From Polycyclovorans sp002706265 (GTDB lineage Bacteria; Pseudomonadota; Gammaproteobacteria; Nevskiales; Nevskiaceae): a DNA stretch of 64,000 nt. Every line of letters begins with the position of its first letter. The first letter of the stretch is position 1. A model generated the notes under the pieces. It had not been told where the DNA came from. It did not search any database and saw nothing but the letters and a program-made list of their open reading frames with translations. The DNA lies in the NCBI GenBank assembly GCA_963973915.1, contig CAXBBM010000002.1, forward strand, positions 229,032-293,031, written 5' to 3'. This document shows positions 35,176-44,046 of the stretch, piece after piece. A program made the position numbers and the translations under genes.

Positions 35176-37080
35176 ATGTTGCTGGCGTTTCGTGAAGTGT
35201 CGCTGCGGTTGGGCAGCACCGTGTTGCTGGATGCGGCCGACCTGACCATCGAGCCGGGCGAGCGCATCTGCCTGATCGGCCGCAACGGCGCCGGCAAGTC
35301 GACCCTGATGCGCGTCGCCGCCGGTGAGGTGAACCCTGAAGAGGGCGAAGTGGTGCGCACCTCGGGCCTCAAGATCACCCGTCTTGAACAGGACGTGCCG
35401 CGCGCCGAGGCCATCTCGGTGTTCGACATGGTGGCGCAGGGCTTGGGCGACCTCGGCGCGGTGCTGGCCGAATATCACCATTTGACGATGGACCCCAACC
35501 CCGACCTCAAGCGCATGGGCGTGTTGCAGTCGCGGCTTGATGCCGACAACGGCTGGCTGCTTGAAGAACGCGTCAATGGCGTGGTCGAAAAGCTGGAATT
35601 GCCGGCCGACGCCAGCTTTGGCTCGCTCTCGGGCGGCATGAAGCGCCGCGTGCTGCTGGGCCGTGCGCTGGTGGGCGAGCCCGACTTGCTGATGCTCGAC
35701 GAGCCCACCAACCATCTCGACATTCCCAGCATCCAGTGGCTGGAGGGTTTTCTCAAAAGCTTCGGCGGCGCGATTCTGTTCATCACCCACGACCGTGCGT
35801 TTCTGCGGGCGCTGGCCACGCGCATCCTCGAACTTGATCGAGGCCAGCTCACCAGCTGGCCCGGTGATTACGAGAACTTTCTGCGGCGCAAGGCCGAGCG
35901 CCTGCACGCTGAAGAACAGGACCGAGCGCGCTTTGACAAGCGCATGGCCGAAGAAGAGGTGTGGATACGCAAGGGCGTGCAGGCGCGGCGCACCCGCGAC
36001 ATGGGCCGCGTCAAGCGGTTGATGGAAATGCGCGACCAGTTTGCCGCTCGCCGCAACGCCACCGGCGTGGCAAAAATGACCATCCAGGAGGCTGATCGCA
36101 GCGGCAAGCTGGTGGCCGAACTGACTGACGTCAGCTTCGGCTGGGGCGGTGCGCCGCTGATCCGCAACCTCAGCACGGTGCTGATGCGCGGTGACAAGCT
36201 CGGCATCATCGGTGCCAACGGCGCGGGCAAAACCACGCTGCTGCACATGTTGCTGGGCACGCTCGAACCTACCGCCGGCCATGTCAAGCTGGGCACCAAG
36301 CTGGAGATCGCCTACTTCGACCAGTTGCGCGCGCAGCTCGACCCCGATTCGGCCGTGATCGACAACATCGCCGATGGCAAGGACTTCGTCGAGATGGACG
36401 GCAAACAGCGCCACGTCATCAGTTATCTGCAGGACTTTCTGTTCACGCCAGACCGCGCCCGCTCGCCGGTGCGCGCACTGTCGGGCGGAGAGCGCAACCG
36501 GCTGCTGCTGGCGCGGCTGTTCGCGCGCCCCGCCAACCTGCTGGTGCTGGACGAGCCCACCAACGACCTCGACGTCGAAACGCTGGAGCTGCTGGAAGAA
36601 CGGGTGACCGACTTCGAGGGCACGGTCATCGTGGTCAGCCACGACCGCGAGTTTCTCGACCGTGTCGTGACCCGCAGCCTGGTGTTCGAGGCCGAAGGGC
36701 GCGTGGTCGACGTGGTCGGCGGCTATGCCGACTGGCAGCGGGAACGGGGCGACAAGGCCAGGCTGGCGCGGCCGGCCCTCGTCGCCGCCGGTCAAGCGCC
36801 GTCTGCCGTTGCCACTGCGCCAGTGCCGGCCGCGGCGCCCAAGGCCCCCGCCGTTGCAACGCTCGGCAGCGACGAGAAGCGTGAGCTGGACCGCCTGCCG
36901 CGCAAGATCGAGAAACTGGAGGCCGAGCAACAACAGTTCGGCGAGGCGATGAGCCGGCCGGAATTCTTCAGTCAGGCCCCCGAGAAGATCGAATCCGCCC
37001 AGCGGCGCCTGAAAGCGGTCGAGGTCGAGCTGGCCGCAGCCTATGCCCGCTGGGAGCAGCTCGAAAGCCGGCGCGGCTAG
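35176..37080 (+). CDS. ABC-F family ATPase, Uup-like
   Basis: Soluble protein of 634 residues with two ABC ATPase modules and no membrane domain. The first has GRNGAGKST and SLSGGMKRRV, the second GANGAGKTT and ALSGGERNRL, both with DEPTN Walker B motifs. An arginine/lysine-rich linker (about 250-330) and an Ala/Pro-rich tether lead to a C-terminal coiled coil, as in Uup. ABC-F proteins act on ribosomes; Uup also affects precise transposon excision. I start at ATG 35176 because the frame before it looks non-coding. Confidence 0.88.
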   Translation: MLLAFREVSLRLGSTVLLDAADLTIEPGERICLIGRNGAGKSTLMRVAAGEVNPEEGEVVRTSGLKITRLEQDVPRAEAISVFDMVAQGLGDLGAVLAEYHHLTMDPNPDLKRMGVLQSRLDADNGWLLEERVNGVVEKLELPADASFGSLSGGMKRRVLLGRALVGEPDLLMLDEPTNHLDIPSIQWLEGFLKSFGGAILFITHDRAFLRALATRILELDRGQLTSWPGDYENFLRRKAERLHAEEQDRARFDKRMAEEEVWIRKGVQARRTRDMGRVKRLMEMRDQFAARRNATGVAKMTIQEADRSGKLVAELTDVSFGWGGAPLIRNLSTVLMRGDKLGIIGANGAGKTTLLHMLLGTLEPTAGHVKLGTKLEIAYFDQLRAQLDPDSAVIDNIADGKDFVEMDGKQRHVISYLQDFLFTPDRARSPVRALSGGERNRLLLARLFARPANLLVLDEPTNDLDVETLELLEERVTDFEGTVIVVSHDREFLDRVVTRSLVFEAEGRVVDVVGGYADWQRERGDKARLARPALVAAGQAPSAVATAPVPAAAPKAPAVATLGSDEKRELDRLPRKIEKLEAEQQQFGEAMSRPEFFSQAPEKIESAQRRLKAVEVELAAAYARWEQLESRRG

Positions 37081-37174
37081 GGCCGGTTGGCGCGAGGGGG
37101 TTCACTGCGTGCAGCCGGTTGTTTCGCCAGACCCGGCGTCCCCCCTCAGGGTGTGAACGCAGGCTCCGACCGAT

Positions 37175-37207
37175 CCGGGCCGGCCCCCATTAGGGCCCTT
37201 GGCCCGG
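37175..37207. other. Strong GC hairpin after the Uup-like gene
   Basis: CCGGGCC (37175-37181) pairs with GGCCCGG (37201-37207), with an inner GGCCC/GGGCC stem. There is no T-run on either strand. It lies within the 224-base gap before the histidine kinase; role unclear. Confidence 0.4.
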
Positions 37208-37304
37208 CGCGGCCGCTGGTCGGGCGCCGAAGGCGGTTCATGCGGTTGGCGCTGCGATCAGGCCGACAGGCGTGTTCAGATGACGGCAACCTTCGGGAGT
37301 CGGC

Positions 37305-39482
37305 TTGAAAATTCCAAGCATAGAATCGGTACGCGCCGTGGCCTGGGTGGGCTCGCTCATCCTGGCGGGCGCTTTCCTGTGGCTTGCCCAGCAGTCAAGC
37401 CGAAGCAGCGATGCCCTGTGGGACATGCAGCATGCCGCCTGTATCGAGGCGGCGCCGGCAGGCAATGTCGCCTGCCCCGAGCGGAGTGCCCGGCAGCAGC
37501 AGCGTCACCATGCGTGGCTGATGTGGTTGGGCGGCTATCTGGCGGCGCAATTGCTGTTTCTGGGAGCCTTGCAGCAGGTGGGGCGCGCCACCTTGCGCCT
37601 GTCGTCGCGACATCAGATTGACCTTCAGCTTGAGCAGCAACAGCGCGAAGCCACCCGCCAGCGGCTCGAAAACCTGACCACCCACGTGCCGGGGGTGGTC
37701 TTCGAGCTGACCCAACAGCCTGATGCGGCCATCCACGTCACCTATGCCAGTGCCGGCGCACTGGACGTGATGGGCGAGCCGCCGTGGGCACTGATGGGTC
37801 GATTGCAGGCCATCACCAGCAAGGTGCATCACGAGGATCTGCCCCTGCTGGAAGCGCAGTTGCTGGAATCGATGCGTCAGCTGTCGATCTGGATGGTCGA
37901 ATTCCGCTTTCAACATCCCTTGCGCGGGCTGGTGTGGCTGCGCGTTGAAGCCACCCCGCAACGTCACGACGACGGTTCGGTCTCGTGGTACGGCTTGGCG
38001 GTGGACGTCAGCCATCGCAAGCGCATCGAGGCCCAGGTGGCCTCGGTCTACGAGGAGGTCCAGGTCGCGCGGGCGCAGACCGAAGCGCTGATCGACAGCG
38101 CCAGCGGCACGGCGATCATGGTGACCGACCTCGGCGGGCGCATCACCCGCTTCAGCCGCTCCGCCGAGGCGCTGCTGGGCTGGGCGGCCGATGAGGTGGT
38201 GGACTTCGTGCGCCCCGCCGATCTCTTCGAGGGGGCCCACCAGCCGCTCGGTGACACGCCCGATGTCGCTGACCTGCAACAGGGTCAATCGACCCACTTC
38301 GAGGGCACGCTGCGGCGCCGGGATGACCGCCTGATTCCTGCCCGGGTCACGGTGACCCGGCTGGCGAACATGGGCGCACTCGATCAGGACGCGGCCTATC
38401 TGTGGGTCATGACCGACGTCTCGGAGCTGGCCAGCGCGCTGCAGAACGCGCGGGAAGCGGCCGGGCGCCTGCAAACGGTGACCGACAACGCGCCGGTGCT
38501 GATCAGCCAGTTCGATGCTCAGGGGCGGCATGTTTTCTGCAACCGCGCGTACGCCGAGTGGTGGGGCATTGCCCCCGGCGTCGCGCTGGGGCAGACCCAG
38601 CAGGCGCTGTTTGGCGAAGCGGCCGCGATGCTCGCCCCATCGCAGGGGGCGGCGTTGCGCGGCGAGACCCTGGAACAGGTCATTGCCCCCCGGCCCGGAC
38701 GCTGGCTGGAAATCCGGTACGTGCCCCACCGCGTCGCGTCGCAGATCGTCGGCGTGTTCTGGGTGGCGGTGGACGTCACCGAGCGCATGCAGCGAGAGGC
38801 CACGCAGAAGGCGTTTGTCAGCACCGTGAGCCATGAATTAAGGACGCCGCTGACGGCCATCAACGGCGTGTTGGGGCTGGTCAATGGCGGCGCGCTCGGC
38901 ACCGTGCCCGACGAAATGACCGAAATGCTGACCATGGCCGAGCAGAATGGGCGCCGTTTGGCCATGCTGGTCAACGATCTGCTGGATCTGGACCAGTTGA
39001 CCGAGGGCAAGTTGACCGTGCGGCCCGAGCGCCTGTCTTTGTCGGTCGCCTTGCACGAGGCGGTCACGCTCAACCAGGCCTACGCCGAGACCTGTTCGGT
39101 GCGCCTGGAGATGGTCCCGCCGCCGCACGCCATGATTCGCGCCGATGCGCAGCGCTTTCATCAGGTGATGGCCAATCTGATCTCCAACGCCGCGAAGTTC
39201 TCTCCCGCCGGGGCGCAGGTCACCATTTCTGCCGAGCACCTCGACCGCGCCGTTCGAATCAGCGTCAGTGATCAGGGGACCGGAATCCCCCTGTTGTTCC
39301 AGCCCCGGGTCTTCGACAAGTTTGCCCAGGCCGACAGCTCCGATCGTCGGGCCAATCACGGCAGTGGACTGGGCCTGGCGATTGCCCGAGAGTTGGTGGA
39401 ACTGATGGGGGGCGAGATTGGCTTCGAGTCGGTCGATGGCGCGGGAACGCGCTTCTGGTTCACCCTGCCACGCGAGCGTTGA
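37305..39482 (+). CDS. PAS-domain sensor histidine kinase
   Basis: Membrane sensor kinase of 725 residues. Two helices (about 12-28 and 71-90) flank a short periplasmic loop with two cysteines (46 and 57). Three PAS domains follow (about 110-235, 245-380, 385-495), then HisKA with phosphorylated H510 in SHELRTPL and a HATPase with DQGTGIP and GSGLGLAIA. It begins at a TTG with GGGAG just upstream. It lacks a receiver domain; one is supplied by the next gene, which starts five bases after the stop. Confidence 0.92.
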   Translation: MKIPSIESVRAVAWVGSLILAGAFLWLAQQSSRSSDALWDMQHAACIEAAPAGNVACPERSARQQQRHHAWLMWLGGYLAAQLLFLGALQQVGRATLRLSSRHQIDLQLEQQQREATRQRLENLTTHVPGVVFELTQQPDAAIHVTYASAGALDVMGEPPWALMGRLQAITSKVHHEDLPLLEAQLLESMRQLSIWMVEFRFQHPLRGLVWLRVEATPQRHDDGSVSWYGLAVDVSHRKRIEAQVASVYEEVQVARAQTEALIDSASGTAIMVTDLGGRITRFSRSAEALLGWAADEVVDFVRPADLFEGAHQPLGDTPDVADLQQGQSTHFEGTLRRRDDRLIPARVTVTRLANMGALDQDAAYLWVMTDVSELASALQNAREAAGRLQTVTDNAPVLISQFDAQGRHVFCNRAYAEWWGIAPGVALGQTQQALFGEAAAMLAPSQGAALRGETLEQVIAPRPGRWLEIRYVPHRVASQIVGVFWVAVDVTERMQREATQKAFVSTVSHELRTPLTAINGVLGLVNGGALGTVPDEMTEMLTMAEQNGRRLAMLVNDLLDLDQLTEGKLTVRPERLSLSVALHEAVTLNQAYAETCSVRLEMVPPPHAMIRADAQRFHQVMANLISNAAKFSPAGAQVTISAEHLDRAVRISVSDQGTGIPLLFQPRVFDKFAQADSSDRRANHGSGLGLAIARELVELMGGEIGFESVDGAGTRFWFTLPRER

Positions 39483-39487
39483 CGACC

Positions 39488-39874
39488 ATGCCTGACACCC
39501 TGCACCACATCCTGCACGTTGAAGACGACCCCGCCATACGCCGGATCGTCGCCCTGGCCCTGGGCCGCGTGGGCGGCTTCGAGGTTCGCAGCGCCGAGTC
39601 GGGCGCCGAGGCCCTGCACATGCTGTCGCAGGCGCTGCCGCAACTGCTGCTGCTCGATGTGATGATGCCCGACATGGATGGGCCCATGCTGCTCTCGCAA
39701 CTGCGCGCCCGTGACGACACCGCGACCCTGCCCGTGATGTTCATGACCGCCAAGGGCAGCGATGACGAGCGTGCGCACCTGCGTCAGTTGGGCGCCGTGG
39801 CGGTGCTGGAAAAACCATTTGATCCGATGACGCTGGCCGCCGTCGTGCGACAACATTGGGCGGCCCAGACATGA
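39488..39874 (+). CDS. Single-domain response regulator (CheY-like)
   Basis: Receiver-only protein of 128 residues. The acidic pocket VEDD (11-14), phosphoacceptor D57 in LLLDVMMPDMDG, the TAKG switch threonine and the conserved Lys in EKPFD are all present. With no output domain it most likely shuttles phosphate from the kinase before it to the Hpt domain of the gene after it, whose ATG overlaps its stop. Confidence 0.93.
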   Translation: MPDTLHHILHVEDDPAIRRIVALALGRVGGFEVRSAESGAEALHMLSQALPQLLLLDVMMPDMDGPMLLSQLRARDDTATLPVMFMTAKGSDDERAHLRQLGAVAVLEKPFDPMTLAAVVRQHWAAQT

Positions 39875-41517
39875 CCCCCTCAACGGCGTCAGAAATTCAG
39901 GCCGAGATGGCGGCCTTGAACCTCGCCTATCAGGCGCGCCTCACCGACGACCTGCTGGCCTTGCAGGCGCAGGCTGCGCCCCTGGCCCAGCCCGATGTCG
40001 ATGTGGCAGCTCCGCTGGCCCGCCTGTTGCCCGCCCTGCATCAATTGATCGGCTCGGCAGGCACCTTTGGCGAAGTGGCCTTGAGTGAGGCCGCACGCGC
40101 GCTGGAGCTGCAGTTGCGCAGCCGGCAGCGGCAGGCTGCGGCCTGGCCCTTGGACGAACGCAAGGCGGTGGTCGAGACGGTGCGGGGCTTCTCGCGTTTG
40201 CGCACCGGGCAGGATCCGCACACGGCCAGCGTTGCGCCGGGGGTCATCAGCGGCCAGGTTCGGCGCGTGGACGTGCTTGAAGATGACCCCTCGATTCTCA
40301 GCATGCTGGTCAGTTCGCTGCGCAGTTTCGGTTATGCCGCCGAGGGCCACGCCAGCGTTGCCGCGCTGGAACGGTCGCTGGCGCGGCGGCGGCCCGACGC
40401 GATGATCGTCGACGTGCATCTGGGGGCCGAGGGCGGCAACGGCCTGGCCCTGCTGGAGGCCCTGCAGGACCGGCGCCATCCGCCCATCCCCACCCTGGTG
40501 ATCACCACCCGGGATGACTTCGAGCATCGGCTGCGGGCGGTGCGGGCCGGCGCCGTGGGCTTCTTCAGCAAGCCGGTGGACTTGCCGCAGCTGGAAAACC
40601 GGCTTGAGCTGTGTTTCGACGACTACCGTGGCGAACCGTTTCGAGTGGTGGCGGTGGACGATGATCCCCTGCTGCTGGCGCGCTACCAGCTGGTGCTGGG
40701 GCGGGCGGGGGTCGGCGTGTATGCCGTGTCCGACCCCGCGCAACTGCATGAGACCCTGAACGCCGTCGTGCCGGACCTGCTGTTGCTCGACGTGCAGATG
40801 CCGGGCTGCACCGGCGCAGAACTGGCGCAGATGGTGCGCTTTGACGAGCGCTGGATCGGGCTGCCGATCATCTACGTCTCGGCCGAGGCCGACGTGGGCC
40901 TGCAGACCGCCGCCATGGTGCGGGGCGGCGACGAATTCATGATCAAACCGATTGACGACAGCATTCTGGTGGCCACCGTACTGTCGCGGGCGCGGCGTTC
41001 GCGGGCACTCGCCAATGCGCTGGCGCGGGACAGCCTCACCGGCCTGTTGAAGCACGGCGCCGCCAAGGAGCAGTTGTCGCAGGCGCTGTCACGCGCCGTG
41101 CGCGCCGGCCAGCCGTGTTCGATCGCGATGATCGATCTCGATCACTTCAAGCAGGTCAATGACACCCACGGCCATGCCACGGGCGACAAGGTGATCCGCG
41201 CACTGGCCAGCCTGTTGAAGAACAGCCTGCGCAAGGACGACATCGTTGGCCGCTATGGCGGCGAAGAGTTTCTGGTGGTGATGAACAACCTCACCGCGCC
41301 CGCCGCAGCGGCCAAGCTGGACCGGCTGCGCACGCAATTCTCGGCCCTGGAGTTCCAGGGCGCCGAGGCGCCGTTTCAGGTCAGTTTCAGCGCCGGGGTC
41401 AGTGATTCCCGCAGCGTTTCCGATGTGGCCGACGTGCTGATCGAGGCCGATGCCGCCCTGTATCGCGCCAAGGATGCCGGCCGCAACCGGGTCATGACGG
41501 CGGACGACTTCACCTGA
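39871..41517 (+). CDS. Hpt-REC-REC-GGDEF diguanylate cyclase
   Basis: Cytoplasmic protein of 548 residues. An N-terminal Hpt-like domain carries H57 in LHQLIGSAGTFG. Receiver 1 (about 132-245) has D181 and receiver 2 (about 257-370) has D307. The GGDEF domain (about 385-545) has an intact GGEEF at 463-467 and, five residues before it, the inhibitory RxxD site RKDD (454-457). It should make c-di-GMP under phosphorelay control with product feedback. Overlap with the receiver gene (ATGA) ties the three genes into one unit. Confidence 0.93.
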   Translation: MTPSTASEIQAEMAALNLAYQARLTDDLLALQAQAAPLAQPDVDVAAPLARLLPALHQLIGSAGTFGEVALSEAARALELQLRSRQRQAAAWPLDERKAVVETVRGFSRLRTGQDPHTASVAPGVISGQVRRVDVLEDDPSILSMLVSSLRSFGYAAEGHASVAALERSLARRRPDAMIVDVHLGAEGGNGLALLEALQDRRHPPIPTLVITTRDDFEHRLRAVRAGAVGFFSKPVDLPQLENRLELCFDDYRGEPFRVVAVDDDPLLLARYQLVLGRAGVGVYAVSDPAQLHETLNAVVPDLLLLDVQMPGCTGAELAQMVRFDERWIGLPIIYVSAEADVGLQTAAMVRGGDEFMIKPIDDSILVATVLSRARRSRALANALARDSLTGLLKHGAAKEQLSQALSRAVRAGQPCSIAMIDLDHFKQVNDTHGHATGDKVIRALASLLKNSLRKDDIVGRYGGEEFLVVMNNLTAPAAAAKLDRLRTQFSALEFQGAEAPFQVSFSAGVSDSRSVSDVADVLIEADAALYRAKDAGRNRVMTADDFT

Positions 41518-41880
41518 TCAGTTGAGGACGCGATAGCCCCGGCCGCGCAGGCAGTTGCGCAGCACCTGATCTTTCTCGCGCTCACCGCTGGCCGCGCCGC
41601 GGGCGCCGCCGACCACCCCGCCGGCGCCCGCGCCTCGGGCCACGTCACCGCTGTTGCCGAAAATCGCGCCCAGGGCCGCGCCTATCGCGGCGCCGAACCC
41701 GGCGCTCTTGGCGGCCTTGCCGCCGGTGGAAACCTGGCTTGCGTAGGTCTCGCACTCGGCATGGTCGCGCTCGTACTGCGCCATATTGGTGTTCTGGGTG
41801 TCGACGATGACGCGGTTGCGCGCGCAGCCGGCCGCGCTGACGGTCACCGCCACCAGCAGGATCAACAAGCAAGATTTCAT
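41518..41880 (-). CDS. Glycine-zipper outer-membrane lipoprotein
   Basis: Protein of 120 residues with a lipoprotein signal ending VSAAGC (lipidated Cys19). A Gly/Ala-rich double zipper (about 60-95, GFGAAIGAALGAIFG and GAGAGGVVGGARGA) follows, and the C-terminus has a Cys and ends YRVLN. The zipper suits insertion in or association with a membrane. It converges with the diguanylate cyclase; function unknown. Confidence 0.82.
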   Translation of the reverse strand: MKSCLLILLVAVTVSAAGCARNRVIVDTQNTNMAQYERDHAECETYASQVSTGGKAAKSAGFGAAIGAALGAIFGNSGDVARGAGAGGVVGGARGAASGEREKDQVLRNCLRGRGYRVLN

Positions 41881-41960
41881 GGGAGGTCTCCGCGAGGGGT
41901 AAGGACGCACCTGCACATCATGCGCGTCATGGCTGAGCGCTGGCCGACTGACCGCGGCCA

Positions 41961-42620
41961 TCAGCCTCCGCGCAGCGAGCGGATCGGCCAGCCGCGCTGC
42001 TCGGCTTCCAGTTTCAGCACCGGGTCGGGGTCGATGGCCACGGCGAGGTCGGCGGCCTCAAGCAGGGGCAGGTCGTTGCGCGAGTCGCTGTAAAAAGTGA
42101 CGTGCTCGAAGGTCTGCGGATGATCTTCACGCCACTGCGCGAGGCGGATGACCTTGCCCTGCTGAAAGTTGGGCACACCGCTGATGCGGCCGGTGAACCG
42201 GCCGTCGATCTCTTCCGGGTCAGTGGCGATCAGCGCGTCCACGCCCAGGCGCTCGGCAATCGGCGCGGTGATGTACCGGTTGGTGGCGGTCATGATCAGG
42301 GTGAAATCGCCGGCGGCCTTGTGCTGGGCGATGAGCGGCTGCGCGCCGGGGGCGATGACCGGTTCGATCTGGTGGGTCACAAAGGCCGCGCGCCACGCGT
42401 CGAGGCGCGCACGCGGGTGCTCGGTCAGCGGTTTGAAGCTGAATGCGCAGAAGGCTGCAATGTCGAGCGTGCCGGCCTGGTAGTCCTGATAGAAGCGCAG
42501 GTTTTCCTGGGCGTAGGCCTCGGCGTCGACCACGCCCTGCTGACACAGAAACTGACCCCAGAGAAAGTCGGAGTCCGCCATGAGCAGGGTGTGATCAAGG
42601 TCAAAGATGGCCAGGCGCAT
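41961..42620 (-). CDS. HAD-IB family phosphatase
   Basis: SerB/CicA-like hydrolase of 219 residues. Motif I is D7-L-D9-H-T, a helical cap follows, and motif III/IV reads YSDSRNDLPLL. This family dephosphorylates small phosphoesters such as phosphoserine or lysophospholipid heads. A HAD-IB gene facing rppH is common in gammaproteobacteria; here they are divergent and share an 89-base gap. Confidence 0.87.
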   Translation of the reverse strand: MRLAIFDLDHTLLMADSDFLWGQFLCQQGVVDAEAYAQENLRFYQDYQAGTLDIAAFCAFSFKPLTEHPRARLDAWRAAFVTHQIEPVIAPGAQPLIAQHKAAGDFTLIMTATNRYITAPIAERLGVDALIATDPEEIDGRFTGRISGVPNFQQGKVIRLAQWREDHPQTFEHVTFYSDSRNDLPLLEAADLAVAIDPDPVLKLEAEQRGWPIRSLRGG

Positions 42621-42709
42621 GGGGCCCTCGCAGGCGGTGGAATGAATTGCCGCGCCGGTTCGCGCTGTGAAAGAATCGTGACATTGTTTTGACTGAATTT
42701 TACGAGCCC

Positions 42710-43204
42710 GTGATCGACGCTGAAGGCTTTCGCCCCAATGTCGGCATCATTATCTGTGATGGCCGAGGACACCTGTTGTGGGCCAAGCGCATTGGCCAGC
42801 AGTCGTGGCAGTTTCCGCAGGGCGGCATCGACGCGGGCGAGTCGGCCGAGCAGGCCATGTACCGCGAACTGCACGAAGAACTGGGCCTGCAACCCGAGCA
42901 CGTGCGGGTCATGGGCGCCACGCAGCGCTGGCTGCGGTATCGCTTGCCGGCGCAGTTGGTGCGTCGCCGCACCGGTCGCACCTGCATTGGTCAGAAGCAG
43001 CGCTGGTTCGCGCTGGAACTGGTGGCCGACGAGTCGCTGGTGCGCTTCGACGCGGTGGGCCATCCCGAATTCGATGGCTGGCGCTGGGTGGACTACTGGC
43101 ACCCGCTGAGCGAGGTGGTGGCCTTCAAGCGCGATGTTTACCGATCGGCGCTGCGTGAACTGGCGCCGCTGGTGATTCCGCGCCGCTTCGGCTCAGCGCG
43201 GTAG
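42710..43204 (+). CDS. rppH: RNA pyrophosphohydrolase
   Basis: Nudix enzyme that removes pyrophosphate from 5'-triphosphate mRNA and so triggers decay; 164 residues. The Nudix box GGIDAGESAEQAMYRELHEE is preceded by SWQFPQ. I start at the GTG at 42710, which gives MIDAEGFRPNVG, matching the known RppH N-terminus, rather than the TTG 21 bases upstream. Confidence 0.94.
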   Translation: MIDAEGFRPNVGIIICDGRGHLLWAKRIGQQSWQFPQGGIDAGESAEQAMYRELHEELGLQPEHVRVMGATQRWLRYRLPAQLVRRRTGRTCIGQKQRWFALELVADESLVRFDAVGHPEFDGWRWVDYWHPLSEVVAFKRDVYRSALRELAPLVIPRRFGSAR

Positions 43205-43356
43205 CGGACGGCTACGCGCCACGGTTGGCCGGGGCGCGCGACGATGTGCACGCCACGGCGCCGCAGAGCCGCCTGCACTGACCGGGGCCGGCTCATGCCC
43301 TTGCGCGACCCAGTGGACAGGGGGCACGAACGGGCACGAGCGGCCAGGTCGGTGAA

Positions 43357-44046
43357 TCAGCTTGCCGGCAGTTCGCTGACGGCTTCCTGTTCGAAATTGG
43401 CCGAGATGTGCTGCTGCCCCCAAGTGGCCATCTTGGGGTAGACCTGCTCCCACGCGGCGAGGATCTCGCCCACCGGCACGTCGGGCCTGCTGCCGTGATC
43501 GCGCAGGTATTCCATGTGCTTGCGGCCCGACTGATCGAGCGGATGGAACAGCGAGTCGTTCTGGCCGTCGAACTCCAGCGGGCGCACGCCGGCCTTGTCG
43601 CACAGCGTCCGGTTGAAAGCCGGGGTGGCCTTCACCCAGCGGTCATCGATCCACAGTTCGGTGTAGCCGTGGTAGACGAACTCGTCGGTTTCCATCAGGT
43701 CGCGCAGGCGCGGGCTGGTCAGGTGGTTCTTGACGTCGGCAAAGCCCACCCGTGCCGGGATGCCTGCCGCTCTGGCGGTTGCGGCGAGCAGGGCCGCCTT
43801 GGAGACGCAGAAGCCGCTGCCGGCTTCGATCACGACGCTGGCGGTGAAGCAGCGGTCGATGGCCTGAATGGCGTAGGGGTCGTAGCGGAATCCGTCACGC
43901 ACGGCGTAATACAGCGCCACCGCGCGTTCGCGCACCGAGCTGATGCCGTTCGTGGTTTTGTGCGCCAGCGCCCGCACGGCGGGGTGGTCCGAGTCCACAT
44001 GCGGGCCGGCCTGCAGATAGCGACTCACGTCCTCGGGTGCGGTCAT
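43357..44046 (-). CDS. Transglutaminase-like superfamily protein
   Basis: Papain-fold protein of 229 residues. The expected triad is visible: Cys in GSGFCVSKA, His in YHGYTELWI and Asp in the following DDRWVK. Bacterial members are mostly amidases or proteases. Its ATG overlaps the upstream SDR stop (ATGA), so it is the last gene of the catabolic operon. Why such an enzyme travels with fatty-acyl catabolism is unclear. Confidence 0.85.
   Translation of the reverse strand: MTAPEDVSRYLQAGPHVDSDHPAVRALAHKTTNGISSVRERAVALYYAVRDGFRYDPYAIQAIDRCFTASVVIEAGSGFCVSKAALLAATARAAGIPARVGFADVKNHLTSPRLRDLMETDEFVYHGYTELWIDDRWVKATPAFNRTLCDKAGVRPLEFDGQNDSLFHPLDQSGRKHMEYLRDHGSRPDVPVGEILAAWEQVYPKMATWGQQHISANFEQEAVSELPAS

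Noticed and set aside
37175..37207. Intrinsic terminator after the Uup-like gene
   Set aside because: The hairpin is strong but has no T-run on either strand, so I list it only as a hairpin.
42689..42709. TTG start for rppH
   Set aside because: The GTG at 42710 reproduces the conserved RppH N-terminus (MIDxxGxRPNVG).
43205..43356. Terminator between convergent rppH and the transglutaminase-like gene
   Set aside because: Only weak, interrupted inverted repeats and no T-run were seen.
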